Shown: piece by piece, positions 1-9,281 of the stretch
How positions within the stretch are numbered: the first letter of the stretch is position 1
Layout: the number at the start of each line of letters is the position of its first letter
Assembly: GCA_964647545.1 (NCBI GenBank)
Contig: CAZYHS010000005.1
Span: forward strand, 28,122-92,121
From: CAZYHS01 sp964647545
GTDB taxonomy: Bacteria; UBA10199; GCA-002796325; 1-14-0-20-49-13
Length of the DNA: 64,000 nucleotides
Direction: 5' to 3'
Notes under the pieces: generated by a model
Databases searched by the model: none
What the model was told of the DNA's origin: nothing
What the model saw: the letters and a program-made list of their open reading frames with translations, nothing else
Translations under genes and position numbers: made by a program

Positions 1-1
1 G

Positions 2-1021
2 ATGTCGGATTTTTTCACTAGCGAAAGAGGGGCTCTTCCTAAGAATTATCTCAACAGAAAAGACCTTAGAGCCGGATACATTTTATATTTCGTCATGAGC
101 AATTTCCCAAAGGTCATGTTCTGCTTGGACGAAATCGCCGCGGCAAAGCGCTTTGCCGGTCGTGAAACAATCAAAATCGCCGACATCGGTTGCGGACCTG
201 GCACAGCATCGCTTGCCGCCGCAGAGTATTTTTCTACGAACGCTCCAGAGCAAAAAGTCGAGATCGTTGCCATCGATCAAAACACGCGAGCGCTTCACGA
301 TACAAAAAAAATATTTTCCGGTTTTGTAAAGTCAGAACGAACACAGCTTTACACAAAATTTGGACAGCTCTATCATAAAAATGTCGGCTACACGCTAAAG
401 ACGAAATACGACATAATAATTTTGTCGAACTTTCTTAATGAAATTGGAAACGTTGACGCTCAATCTCAACTCCTCGAATTGATTTCCACTCGCCACATCG
501 CCGACGACGGCATCGTTATCGTCATTGAGCCCGCGCTAAGAAGCACCTCCAGAAACCTTATGCAGCTGCGCGATGAGGTCGCCAAAGGGAACGAGCTCTC
601 TATCTTAGCCCCCTGTATGGGAAGCCCCAAATGCAAGATGCTGGAAAGCAATCACCGCGACTGGTGTCACATGTACATTAGCTGGAAATCGCCCGAAGTA
701 ATTGACAAGATCGATCAGCTCATCGGTAACAAAAAAAATTATTTGAAATTTTCTTATCTGATTCTTGGTGGCTCCTCGGCAGCACGTACCGGCAAATGCG
801 CTAAAAACCTTTATAGAACGGTCTCGGCTCCTATGAGAAGCAAGGGGAAGATCGAACTCCTTTTGTGTGGAGAACGCGGCATTACGCGCGTTACAAGGCA
901 GGACAAAGATGCCACGTCAAAGAACTTTGACGCCGGCTCTATCGGTCGTGGAATTGTTGTCGAATTTGACGGCACCGATAAAATCCTAAAAGAAACCACT
1001 TTCAAAAAATCATCCGCGTAA
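2..1021 (+). CDS. Rsm22-family class I methyltransferase-like protein
   Basis: Probable SAM-dependent methyltransferase of the Rsm22 type, a family tied to small ribosomal subunit assembly in mitochondria; bacterial members are little studied. The SAM-binding loop IADIGCGPGTAS lies near residue 58. The family's C-terminal cysteine cluster is visible at about residues 204-224 as CMGSPKC followed by DWCH; such a cluster may bind an Fe-S centre. Before the SAM motif there is the LRAGYILYFVMSNF segment typical of the family. The ATG is at base 2, so the real start could lie upstream of the window. The 3' end overlaps the convergent pseudouridine synthase gene by 12 bases. Family assignment is good; the substrate is unknown. 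Confidence 0.75.
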   Translation: MSDFFTSERGALPKNYLNRKDLRAGYILYFVMSNFPKVMFCLDEIAAAKRFAGRETIKIADIGCGPGTASLAAAEYFSTNAPEQKVEIVAIDQNTRALHDTKKIFSGFVKSERTQLYTKFGQLYHKNVGYTLKTKYDIIILSNFLNEIGNVDAQSQLLELISTRHIADDGIVIVIEPALRSTSRNLMQLRDEVAKGNELSILAPCMGSPKCKMLESNHRDWCHMYISWKSPEVIDKIDQLIGNKKNYLKFSYLILGGSSAARTGKCAKNLYRTVSAPMRSKGKIELLLCGERGITRVTRQDKDATSKNFDAGSIGRGIVVEFDGTDKILKETTFKKSSA

Positions 1022-1705
1022 TCTATCGATTAGCTCTGTCATGTCTTGTGGGATCGGCGCTTCGATCTGAAGTTTTTTCTTCGCTGCGGGGTGCGCAAAA
1101 ATCACACGCTTCGCATGCAGCGCCTGCCTCGGGAATTTTATTTTACCGTGAGGGTTATAGACCTTATCTCCAACTAACGGGTGGCCTAAGTGGGCAAAGT
1201 GAACGCGGATCTGATGAGTAAATCCGGTTTCGAGCTCCGCTTGAACCATTGTCGCAGCTTCGTAACGTTCGATGACACGAAATCTTGTGACTGTTTCCTT
1301 GCCCTCGTCTGACACCGCGACTTTTTTACCGAAGCCGAAATCGCCCTTGGCCAAATCAAGCTTGATTGTTCCTGACTCCTTTTGAATTTGACCTTCAACG
1401 ATAGCGACGTAGGTGCGTCTGACGTTATGCTCTTTAATGTCGTTTGCAAGTCGCAGCCCGGCATTCGACTTTGCAAAAAGAACAACGCCGGTGGTATCGC
1501 GGTCAAGCCTGTGAAGAGGTTTGACAAACGTGGCTTTTGCTCCGGGATGTTTTCTGATGAGATACGATTTTACATCATCGTGTAAAATGTTCTTTCTGGC
1601 CGCCCCCGCTTCGCCTTTTTCGGCGGCGACAATAAGGCCTCGCGGCTTATTGACGGCTAAAATATCCCTGTCTTCGTAGATTACATCGATGAATCTTCCA
1701 CCCAT
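1010..1705 (-). CDS. RluA-family RNA pseudouridine synthase
   Basis: Predicted to isomerise uridine to pseudouridine in rRNA or tRNA. The RluA-class catalytic motif HRLDRDTTGVVLFAKS is present, with the expected following segments (THQIRVHFAHLGHPLVGDKVY and a late LHAKRVIFAHP). No N-terminal S4 domain is seen, so it resembles the shorter TruC/RluA-like members at about 231 residues. I chose the ATG at 1705 because a GAGG Shine-Dalgarno lies about six bases upstream; a GTG two codons earlier is possible. It is transcribed divergently from the DcrB-like gene, and its end overlaps the Rsm22-like gene by 12 bases. The precise target site cannot be told from sequence. Confidence 0.88.
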   Translation of the reverse strand: MGGRFIDVIYEDRDILAVNKPRGLIVAAEKGEAGAARKNILHDDVKSYLIRKHPGAKATFVKPLHRLDRDTTGVVLFAKSNAGLRLANDIKEHNVRRTYVAIVEGQIQKESGTIKLDLAKGDFGFGKKVAVSDEGKETVTRFRVIERYEAATMVQAELETGFTHQIRVHFAHLGHPLVGDKVYNPHGKIKFPRQALHAKRVIFAHPAAKKKLQIEAPIPQDMTELIDRLRG

Positions 1706-1745
1706 ATGCACCTCAAAAAAAATCTTTTAATTATCGCCGTTTTAA

Positions 1746-1754
1746 TGCTAGTTA
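1746..1754 (+). promoter_or_regulatory. candidate extended -10 (TGCTAGTTA) of the DcrB-like gene
   Basis: TGCTAGTTA reads as an extended -10 (TGn plus TAGTTA). It ends 8 bases before the ATG at 1763, where transcription would be expected to begin. There is no Shine-Dalgarno. The same nine bases occur at the same distance before marC (21850-21858). No convincing -35 is visible. Confidence 0.4.
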
Positions 1755-1762
1755 GCCGGCCT

Positions 1763-2248
1763 ATGTCAAACATACTAAATCTTATTGGTCTTGAAGCCGA
1801 CGTGCCGGAAAACTGGTCGGTTCAAGGAATGGTAACCCTAACCCTGCCGAGCGCCGACAAAAATGTCCGCCCCAATGTCATTTTGACAAAAGAAATGCTG
1901 CCGCGTCCAATGGAACTGTCGGAATACTTCGGCCGCATCAAAGAGTCCATAGAAAAAAGGGGCATCCAAGATCTTAAGATTTCCGAGGAAAAAGATCTGG
2001 CCATCTCGGGCGTACGCGGAAAAATGATGGTTTGCTCTTGGGACGTTTCTGCCATGGCGGCAATGCTTGGTAAAGACAAAGCAAAGAAACTCGAAAACAT
2101 CAAACCCGGGCAGCAGGTAAAACAAATTCAGGTCACATTATTGAAAGACCAACTCGCCATCAACATGACCGCCAGCTTTCCTTCGGAAGATTTCGAAAGC
2201 TACTGGAAACCGTTCCAGCAGTTTCTCAAAACAATGAAGATTTCCTAA
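1763..2248 (+). CDS. DcrB/DUF1795-like protein
   Basis: Small protein of 161 residues resembling DcrB-related (DUF1795) proteins. It shows the typical opening VPENW, a strand ending in PNVILTKEMLPRPMELSEY, and a C-terminal ASFPSEDFESYWKPFQQFLKTM segment. The family's biochemical role is unclear; E. coli DcrB is an envelope lipoprotein. The ATG at 1763 is preferred because a -10-like element sits just upstream. An upstream ATG at 1706 would add a hydrophobic stretch resembling a signal peptide, so export cannot be excluded. The stop overlaps the convergent HepT-like gene by four bases. Assigned by eye from sequence pattern, so moderate confidence. Confidence 0.5.
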   Translation: MSNILNLIGLEADVPENWSVQGMVTLTLPSADKNVRPNVILTKEMLPRPMELSEYFGRIKESIEKRGIQDLKISEEKDLAISGVRGKMMVCSWDVSAMAAMLGKDKAKKLENIKPGQQVKQIQVTLLKDQLAINMTASFPSEDFESYWKPFQQFLKTMKIS

Positions 2249-2682
2249 TTGACCGACACCGTTTTTTTATAAGCTGAGATTATTTCTTCAATGACCGGCA
2301 GCGCCTTGCGGGCCTCTTCAAAAGTATCTTCGCGATCGAGCGGCTCATGGTCATGAACTAACAGCGAACGCAAGGCTGCAAAGCTTTTGGCGCCTGATAG
2401 CTGTTTCTTGTTTATCACTTTATGTTCCGCAAGTATCGGAAGAATATTCTCGTACGTCGATGGCTTGCGCAGGTCCAATTCAACAATAATGTGATTGCCG
2501 ACATCGAGCACGCCTTCAAGTCCGAGCTGAAAAAAACGCTCAAGTGCTGCGCACGCAATTGGATCCTTGCAAGCCTTCTTCTTTCCTGCTTTTAGCAACG
2601 CCTTAAGATTTTTTAAGTGGGCGGAGAGTCGCTCCAGCCTTTCGGCTATCAATTCCGATTCAATTAAGTTGTTGTGCGTCAT
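2245..2682 (-). CDS. HepT-like (DUF86) protein with altered RX4HXY motif
   Basis: All-helical protein of 145 residues of the HepT/DUF86 type, the RNase toxin partner of MntA-family nucleotidyltransferases. The signature RX4HXY is present as RSLLVHDH (R-x4-H-x-H): the arginine and histidine thought to form the HEPN RNase site remain, but the tyrosine that MntA AMPylates in characterised pairs is histidine. It follows the MntA-like gene with a 23-base overlap, so the two are translationally coupled. Toxicity, and control by AMPylation, are both uncertain. It could be a domesticated or decaying module. Confidence 0.7.
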   Translation of the reverse strand: MTHNNLIESELIAERLERLSAHLKNLKALLKAGKKKACKDPIACAALERFFQLGLEGVLDVGNHIIVELDLRKPSTYENILPILAEHKVINKKQLSGAKSFAALRSLLVHDHEPLDREDTFEEARKALPVIEEIISAYKKTVSVN

Positions 2683-3085
2683 TTGCAGCCTCCTTTGTTA
2701 GCTCCGCGTGGACCGAGCGAAGCCGCTCTGTGTCAAGGAAGGTTTTAATCACGCGCTTCTCGCTTTTCGCCCGACTGGAAGCATCGCGTTGATATATTAG
2801 TTGGCCGCCAAGCAAGTACCTATGCGCAATTGCCGGCTCACATTCATTTAATATCACAATGTTAATAGAGGAAACTCCGAAAATCCAAATAGCCCCTTCA
2901 AGCAACTTCTGCCGGTTTTCGTACCACTGCGGCTCTAAAGTATTAAATAAAACTGCGAGGTCTATCGACTCAACGGGGGATGTGTCACTTTTTGAAGAAT
3001 TGCCGATAAAATAGGCCAGCTGAACAAATCTCTGATTTCCGAGATAAGCTCTCAGCTGTCTCATACGCTGCTCGGGTGTCAACAT
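2660..3085 (-). CDS. MntA-like minimal nucleotidyltransferase, degenerate active site
   Basis: Protein of 141 residues resembling MntA-type minimal nucleotidyltransferases, normally the antitoxin of HepT. The GSX10DXD motif is replaced by GN-x10-SID: the serine after glycine is asparagine and the first catalytic aspartate is serine, leaving one acidic ligand. Family knowledge says both aspartates hold the metal for AMP transfer, so activity is probably lost. A strong Shine-Dalgarno (AGGAGG) precedes the ATG at 3085, so the gene is still well set up for expression. It is the first gene of the pair and overlaps the HepT-like gene. The 83-base gap to the gyrB stop presumably carries its promoter. 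Confidence 0.65.
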   Translation of the reverse strand: MLTPEQRMRQLRAYLGNQRFVQLAYFIGNSSKSDTSPVESIDLAVLFNTLEPQWYENRQKLLEGAIWIFGVSSINIVILNECEPAIAHRYLLGGQLIYQRDASSRAKSEKRVIKTFLDTERLRSVHAELTKEAANDAQQLN

Positions 3086-3168
3086 AAGCCCTCCTTGGTT
3101 GATGGAGGTCTAAGCCACCCTCTATGGCGACCTCTGTTGCCTTCGTTGCTTCACCCAAAATAAATGGA

Positions 3169-5658
<2,490 letters not shown>

Positions 5659-5688
5659 TCAGAAGAGTTTTGAAATGTAAAGTCCAGA

Positions 5689-6798
5689 CTACATTCGCAT
5701 CGGCATGACCACAGATAAAAATCCCTTGTCAAATTCAGACCTTATAATACAGGGGGCAGTGTCACTTTTAAGCTCCAAAACCACCTTTTCATCTTCTAAA
5801 ACCCCAAGAATATCAAGGAAGTAGCTTGCGTTAAACCCCACGTCAAACTTCTCCCCTTTGTAAGAGCAAGAAATTTCTTCGTGTGCCTCACCGATATCGG
5901 GATTAGACGACGTAATATCGAGATTATTAGACGAAATAGAAAATTTTACGCCGCGGGACTTTTCGTTTGCGACCAAGGAAGTCCTTCTTAGCGATTGAAT
6001 TAATTCTTGTCTGCCGACGGATAAAATCTTGTTGTTTTCTTTCGGGACCGCCGATTCATAAGGCGGAAAATTCCCGTCGATTAGGCGACACACAAGTAGT
6101 GTGTTTTCGGTTTCCGCGGAAATTGTCTTCTCCCCGATCTTGAGATTGAACACACCATCAAGATTCGCCAAAAGTTTTTTTAGCTCCCAAACACCCTTCT
6201 TGGGAAGAATAACCCCCTTGGGCAACTTCGCAGAATTTTTTAGCTGTCGCTGCGAATATGAAAGTCTGTGTCCGTCGGTTGCAACCATTCTCAAAAAAGA
6301 TTTTCCCGATTCACTTTTACTTTCGAGCATAACGCCGTTGAGGGTGTATCTGGTCTCGTCGTTTGACATGGCGTATGAAACTTTTTCGACCATCCCGATA
6401 AAATCTTTTGCTTCCAACGAAATTTCGTTTCCCTCGGCAACCGGAATTTTTGGAAATTCATCGGGCGCCGCACCCATGATCTTAAATTTTGATTTTCCGC
6501 TGACGATTTCGATCCAATTGTTCGCCTGTTTTTTCAGAGAAACAATTCCGGAAGGAAGTTCTTTCACAATGTCGTAAATATTTTTCACCGGCACTAAAAC
6601 TTTTCCCTGAGAAACCGACTCGGCGGGTTGTTTTGTAACAAGTCCGATTTGAAGATCTGTCGCGGTGAAAGTCACCGACTTGTTGCCGGTCTCCAAAAGT
6701 GCGTTTGTTAAAATCGGCATCGTTGTCCGGTGTTCGATAACACTTTGTGAAAGATACAAAGCGTTCAATAAATTTTCTTTTTGAATTTTAATTTCCAT
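5689..6798 (-). CDS. dnaN: DNA polymerase III beta subunit (sliding clamp)
   Basis: Ring-shaped processivity clamp that tethers polymerase III and many repair factors to DNA. The protein has 369 residues, the usual length, with three clamp subdomains: MPILTNALLETGNKSVTFTA at the N-terminus, TRYTLNGVMLE in the middle domain, and the C-terminal FNASYFLDIL and ending VVMPMRM that form the peptide-binding pocket. A GGGGTGA Shine-Dalgarno precedes the ATG. It sits between gyrB and the candidate oriC/dnaA, as in many bacterial origin regions. Confidence 0.98.
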   Translation of the reverse strand: MEIKIQKENLLNALYLSQSVIEHRTTMPILTNALLETGNKSVTFTATDLQIGLVTKQPAESVSQGKVLVPVKNIYDIVKELPSGIVSLKKQANNWIEIVSGKSKFKIMGAAPDEFPKIPVAEGNEISLEAKDFIGMVEKVSYAMSNDETRYTLNGVMLESKSESGKSFLRMVATDGHRLSYSQRQLKNSAKLPKGVILPKKGVWELKKLLANLDGVFNLKIGEKTISAETENTLLVCRLIDGNFPPYESAVPKENNKILSVGRQELIQSLRRTSLVANEKSRGVKFSISSNNLDITSSNPDIGEAHEEISCSYKGEKFDVGFNASYFLDILGVLEDEKVVLELKSDTAPCIIRSEFDKGFLSVVMPMRM

Positions 6799-7055
6799 AA
6801 TTCACCCCATATTTTGTTTTGTCTTTCTGTTTTATATTTTTAAACAAAAGACAGTAGTAGCAGAAGTAGCGGCTGTGGATATGTGCACAACCGATTCAAC
6901 TCAGCGAAGCAGAAAAACATTTCGCAAATTTTTTCTGTGAACAATCTCTTGATAAAGAACTCAATAACCTGTGAAACGCTGTGCAAAAAAGTTGTTAGAA
7001 AAATTGTTACACCACTAATCAACATGGTTATGCACAAACTTGTGCACAAAAAATT
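6799..7055. other. oriC: candidate oriC (dnaA-dnaN intergenic region)
   Basis: This 257-base AT-rich region between dnaN and dnaA holds one perfect DnaA-box match, TTATGCACA at 7028-7036, and several one-mismatch copies: TGTGGATAT at 6874, TGTGCACAA at 6882, TGTGAACAA at 6936, TGTGCAAAA at 6980 and TTGTGCACA at 7040. Such clustering beside dnaA is typical of bacterial origins. The inference rests on box count and gene context only; GC skew could not be calculated here. Confidence 0.6.
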
Positions 7056-8411
7056 TCATGGAAGAGTGAGACGCTTTTCAAGCGTCTCGATCTCTTCGCG
7101 AAGCTTCGGATTTTCAATGAGCATCTCTTCAACGCGCCTGCATGCGTGAATGACCGTAGTGTGATCTTTTCCGCCGAATTTTTCTCCGATCTCAGGAAAG
7201 CTAGAACCGGCGTGCTTTTTACAGAGGAACATCGCGATTTGTCTCGGCACGACGAGCGATTTCATTCGCCGCGCAGATTTTAAATCGGATATTTTTATTT
7301 TGAAATGTTCTGAAACAAGTTTTTGTATCGAGTCTATCGAACATACAACCGTGCTTTTATTCACAATGTGTTGCAAGATTTTCTCGGCGAACGAAACAGT
7401 GATGGTCTCTTTGAAAAGAGAAGAGTAGGCCGAAAGACGGATCAGCGCCCCCTCGAGCTCGCGAATGTTAGAACGAATGCGAGTTGCAAGAAAAATCGCG
7501 ACATCGTCGCTCATTGTGATGAAAGAGCTCTCCGCTTTCTTTTTCAAGATCGCAATTCTAGTTTCGAGATCGGGAGGTTGAATGTCGGCAACGAGGCCCC
7601 ATTCGAGGCGAGAACGAATTCTGTCGTCAATGTCAATAATATCTTTTGGATATCTGTCGCTAGTCACGACGATTTGTTTTTGAAGTTCAAGTAAAGTGTT
7701 GAACGTGTGAAAAAACTCTTCTTGCGTTCTCTCTTTTCCCTGTAAGAACTGAATGTCGTCCATCAAAAGCACATCACAATTCTGGCGATATTTTTTTCTG
7801 AGCTCGACCATTTTGTCGTAGCGAATTCCAAAAATCACCTCGTTCATAAAACTTTCCGCCGTGACGTAGAGCACTCTTGTGTCGGGATTTTTTCTGATGA
7901 TTTCAAGACCGATAGCGGTAGCAAGGTGAGTTTTTCCAAGACCGACTCCACCGTAAATAAAAAGCGGGTTGTAGTGTCCACCCGGAAGATCTGCGACCGC
8001 CTTTGCCGCAGCGCTTGCAAATTGATTCGCGTTGCCGACGACAAATCTGTCGAAAGTATATTTTAAATTCAGTCCGCTGTTTGGTGTGCGGGCGGGAGCG
8101 TTTTGTTGTGAAGAAGATTCAACGCTTGGAAGTGTCGCGTCGATTTTAGTGTCGATTTCGTCGCCGATCGACGAATCGATTTCGAGCATACACTGCACCG
8201 GTCGCCCAAGCGCGATCGAAAGCTCCGACAAAAGCACGTCGGAATAATTTTCTTCGATCCAGTCTTTACAAAATTTATCCGGCACGCCGACCGTTAAAGT
8301 GTCGCCATCTTCACGCAGGGGTTTCACAAAAGCAAACCACTTGGCGTAGTTCACCTCGCCGATTTTGCCGCGAATTTGTTCAAGAAATTGGTGCCAGTGT
8401 TCAGGTGTCAT
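7056..8411 (-). CDS. dnaA: chromosomal replication initiator DnaA
   Basis: AAA+ initiator that binds DnaA boxes and opens the origin. The 451-residue protein has domain I (MTPEHWHQFLEQI...KWF), a short polar linker, Walker A GGVGLGKTHL near residue 150, Walker B DVLLMDDIQFLQGKERTQEEFF, and the DNA-binding signature GGKDHTTVIHACRR near residue 405. I start at 8411 rather than at an in-frame start at 8513, because the longer form would place a perfect DnaA-box palindrome and the likely promoter inside the coding region. The 34 extra residues also do not resemble DnaA. It is divergent from rpmH. Confidence 0.97.
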   Translation of the reverse strand: MTPEHWHQFLEQIRGKIGEVNYAKWFAFVKPLREDGDTLTVGVPDKFCKDWIEENYSDVLLSELSIALGRPVQCMLEIDSSIGDEIDTKIDATLPSVESSSQQNAPARTPNSGLNLKYTFDRFVVGNANQFASAAAKAVADLPGGHYNPLFIYGGVGLGKTHLATAIGLEIIRKNPDTRVLYVTAESFMNEVIFGIRYDKMVELRKKYRQNCDVLLMDDIQFLQGKERTQEEFFHTFNTLLELQKQIVVTSDRYPKDIIDIDDRIRSRLEWGLVADIQPPDLETRIAILKKKAESSFITMSDDVAIFLATRIRSNIRELEGALIRLSAYSSLFKETITVSFAEKILQHIVNKSTVVCSIDSIQKLVSEHFKIKISDLKSARRMKSLVVPRQIAMFLCKKHAGSSFPEIGEKFGGKDHTTVIHACRRVEEMLIENPKLREEIETLEKRLTLP

Positions 8412-8424
8412 GATATTCACATTA

Positions 8425-8444
8425 TTATCCACACCTGTGGATAA
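8425..8444. promoter_or_regulatory. perfect inverted pair of DnaA boxes in the dnaA leader
   Basis: TTATCCACA and TGTGGATAA, both exact consensus boxes, face each other with two bases (CC) between, giving a perfect 20-base palindrome. It lies 13 bases upstream of the dnaA ATG and downstream of the predicted transcription start, where bound DnaA would block elongation. This suggests autoregulation. Confidence 0.75.
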
Positions 8445-8461
8445 GTCCGCCGTTTTTTCGG

Positions 8462-8490
8462 TACATATGTCCGATGTTAGCCGCATGCAA
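8462..8490 (-). promoter_or_regulatory. candidate dnaA promoter
   Basis: On the minus strand TTGCAT (8490-8485) and TATGTA (8467-8462) are separated by 17 bases, a sigma70-type arrangement. Predicted initiation near 8455 gives a leader of about 44 bases that contains the DnaA-box palindrome. Confidence 0.5.
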
Positions 8491-8506
8491 GTGAAAACTT
8501 TCGCTC

Positions 8507-8535
8507 TTGACAATGAAGCCGTAACTCCTTATCAA
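8507..8535 (+). promoter_or_regulatory. candidate promoter of the rpmH-rnpA-yidD-yidC operon
   Basis: Consensus -35 TTGACA (8507-8512), a 17-base spacer and TATCAA (8530-8535) as -10, facing rpmH. It is one of the best sigma70-like matches I found in the window. Confidence 0.65.
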
Positions 8536-8570
8536 TCCAGTCTAATTTTTTTGGAAACAAGGAGAATTAT

Positions 8571-8720
8571 ATGCCGAAGAGAACTTTTAAACCGAGCAAG
8601 GTTCGTAGAAAAAGAACACACGGTTTCAAAAAACGTATGAGCACCAAAGGCGGAAGATCGGTTTTGGCGAGCCGCCGTAAGAAGGGCCGCAAGCGCTTGA
8701 CTGTCAAAAAGGGTAGATAA
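8571..8720 (+). CDS. rpmH: 50S ribosomal protein L34
   Basis: Very basic 49-residue protein that matches L34 throughout: [19 protein letters not shown], then a KRMSTKGGR segment and [11 protein letters not shown] near the end. It is a component of the large ribosomal subunit. An AAGGAG Shine-Dalgarno (8559-8564) fixes the start. The stop codon overlaps the rnpA ATG by one base. This is the first gene of the conserved rpmH-rnpA-yidD-yidC block next to dnaA. Confidence 0.97.
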   Translation: MPKRTFKPSKVRRKRTHGFKKRMSTKGGRSVLASRRKKGRKRLTVKKGR

Positions 8721-9049
8721 TGCAAGGGGTTACCAAGCTCGAACGTTTGCTTAAAAAGCAAGAGTTTGATTTGGTCTATAAAACCGGCAGACGGCTCTTT
8801 TCAAAGCACTTTTCGATAACTTTTCTCAAAAGCCCCCGAAAAAGGATAGGTTTTTCAATATCCTCTAAAGTCGGCGGGGCGGTCGTCCGAAATCGTATAA
8901 GACGAGTCATTAGAGAAATGTTTCGTAATAATATTGACCTTTTTCCGCATGGAGATTGTGTAATTTGGGCAAAGGCCGGAGCTGCCAAATTAAATCGGCC
9001 CGAAATCCGCGAGGAAATTTCTGCTCTTGCCAAAAATGTCAATAAATAA
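8720..9049 (+). CDS. rnpA: ribonuclease P protein component
   Basis: Protein cofactor of RNase P, which trims the 5' leader of pre-tRNAs. The 109-residue protein has the RNR motif as [15 protein letters not shown] and an upstream [13 protein letters not shown] segment, the family's RNA-binding core. The ATG overlaps the rpmH stop (TAATG). The 3' end overlaps yidD. Confidence 0.95.
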   Translation: MQGVTKLERLLKKQEFDLVYKTGRRLFSKHFSITFLKSPRKRIGFSISSKVGGAVVRNRIRRVIREMFRNNIDLFPHGDCVIWAKAGAAKLNRPEIREEISALAKNVNK

Positions 9050-9281
9050 ATTTTTTCTTGCGTTTATATGGCTGTATAAACGGTCGCTCTCGAAACCATT
9101 GAGGTTTTTGGGGGCAGAATGTCGATTTTATCCGAACTGTTCGACCTATGCGCAGCACGCATTCGAACAATATGGCGTTTTAAAGGCCTTTTGGCTCACA
9201 TTGAGGCGGTTGGCTAGGTGCGGGCCTTGGCATGAAGGCGGAATTGACCCGGTTCCACCAAACCCTAACAGAGGTAAGTAA
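9036..9281 (+). CDS. yidD: membrane protein insertion efficiency factor YidD
   Basis: Small membrane-associated protein of about 81 residues thought to assist YidC-dependent insertion. Conserved features are [19 protein letters not shown] and [19 protein letters not shown] prefer the ATG at 9036; an in-frame TTG at 9027 would add three residues. Either start overlaps the end of rnpA, and the stop overlaps the yidC ATG (TAATG), so the set is translationally coupled. Confidence 0.93.
   Translation: MSINKFFLAFIWLYKRSLSKPLRFLGAECRFYPNCSTYAQHAFEQYGVLKAFWLTLRRLARCGPWHEGGIDPVPPNPNRGK

Noticed and set aside
8412..8513. 34-residue N-terminal extension of DnaA
   Set aside because: It would include the promoter and the DnaA-box palindrome and does not resemble DnaA.
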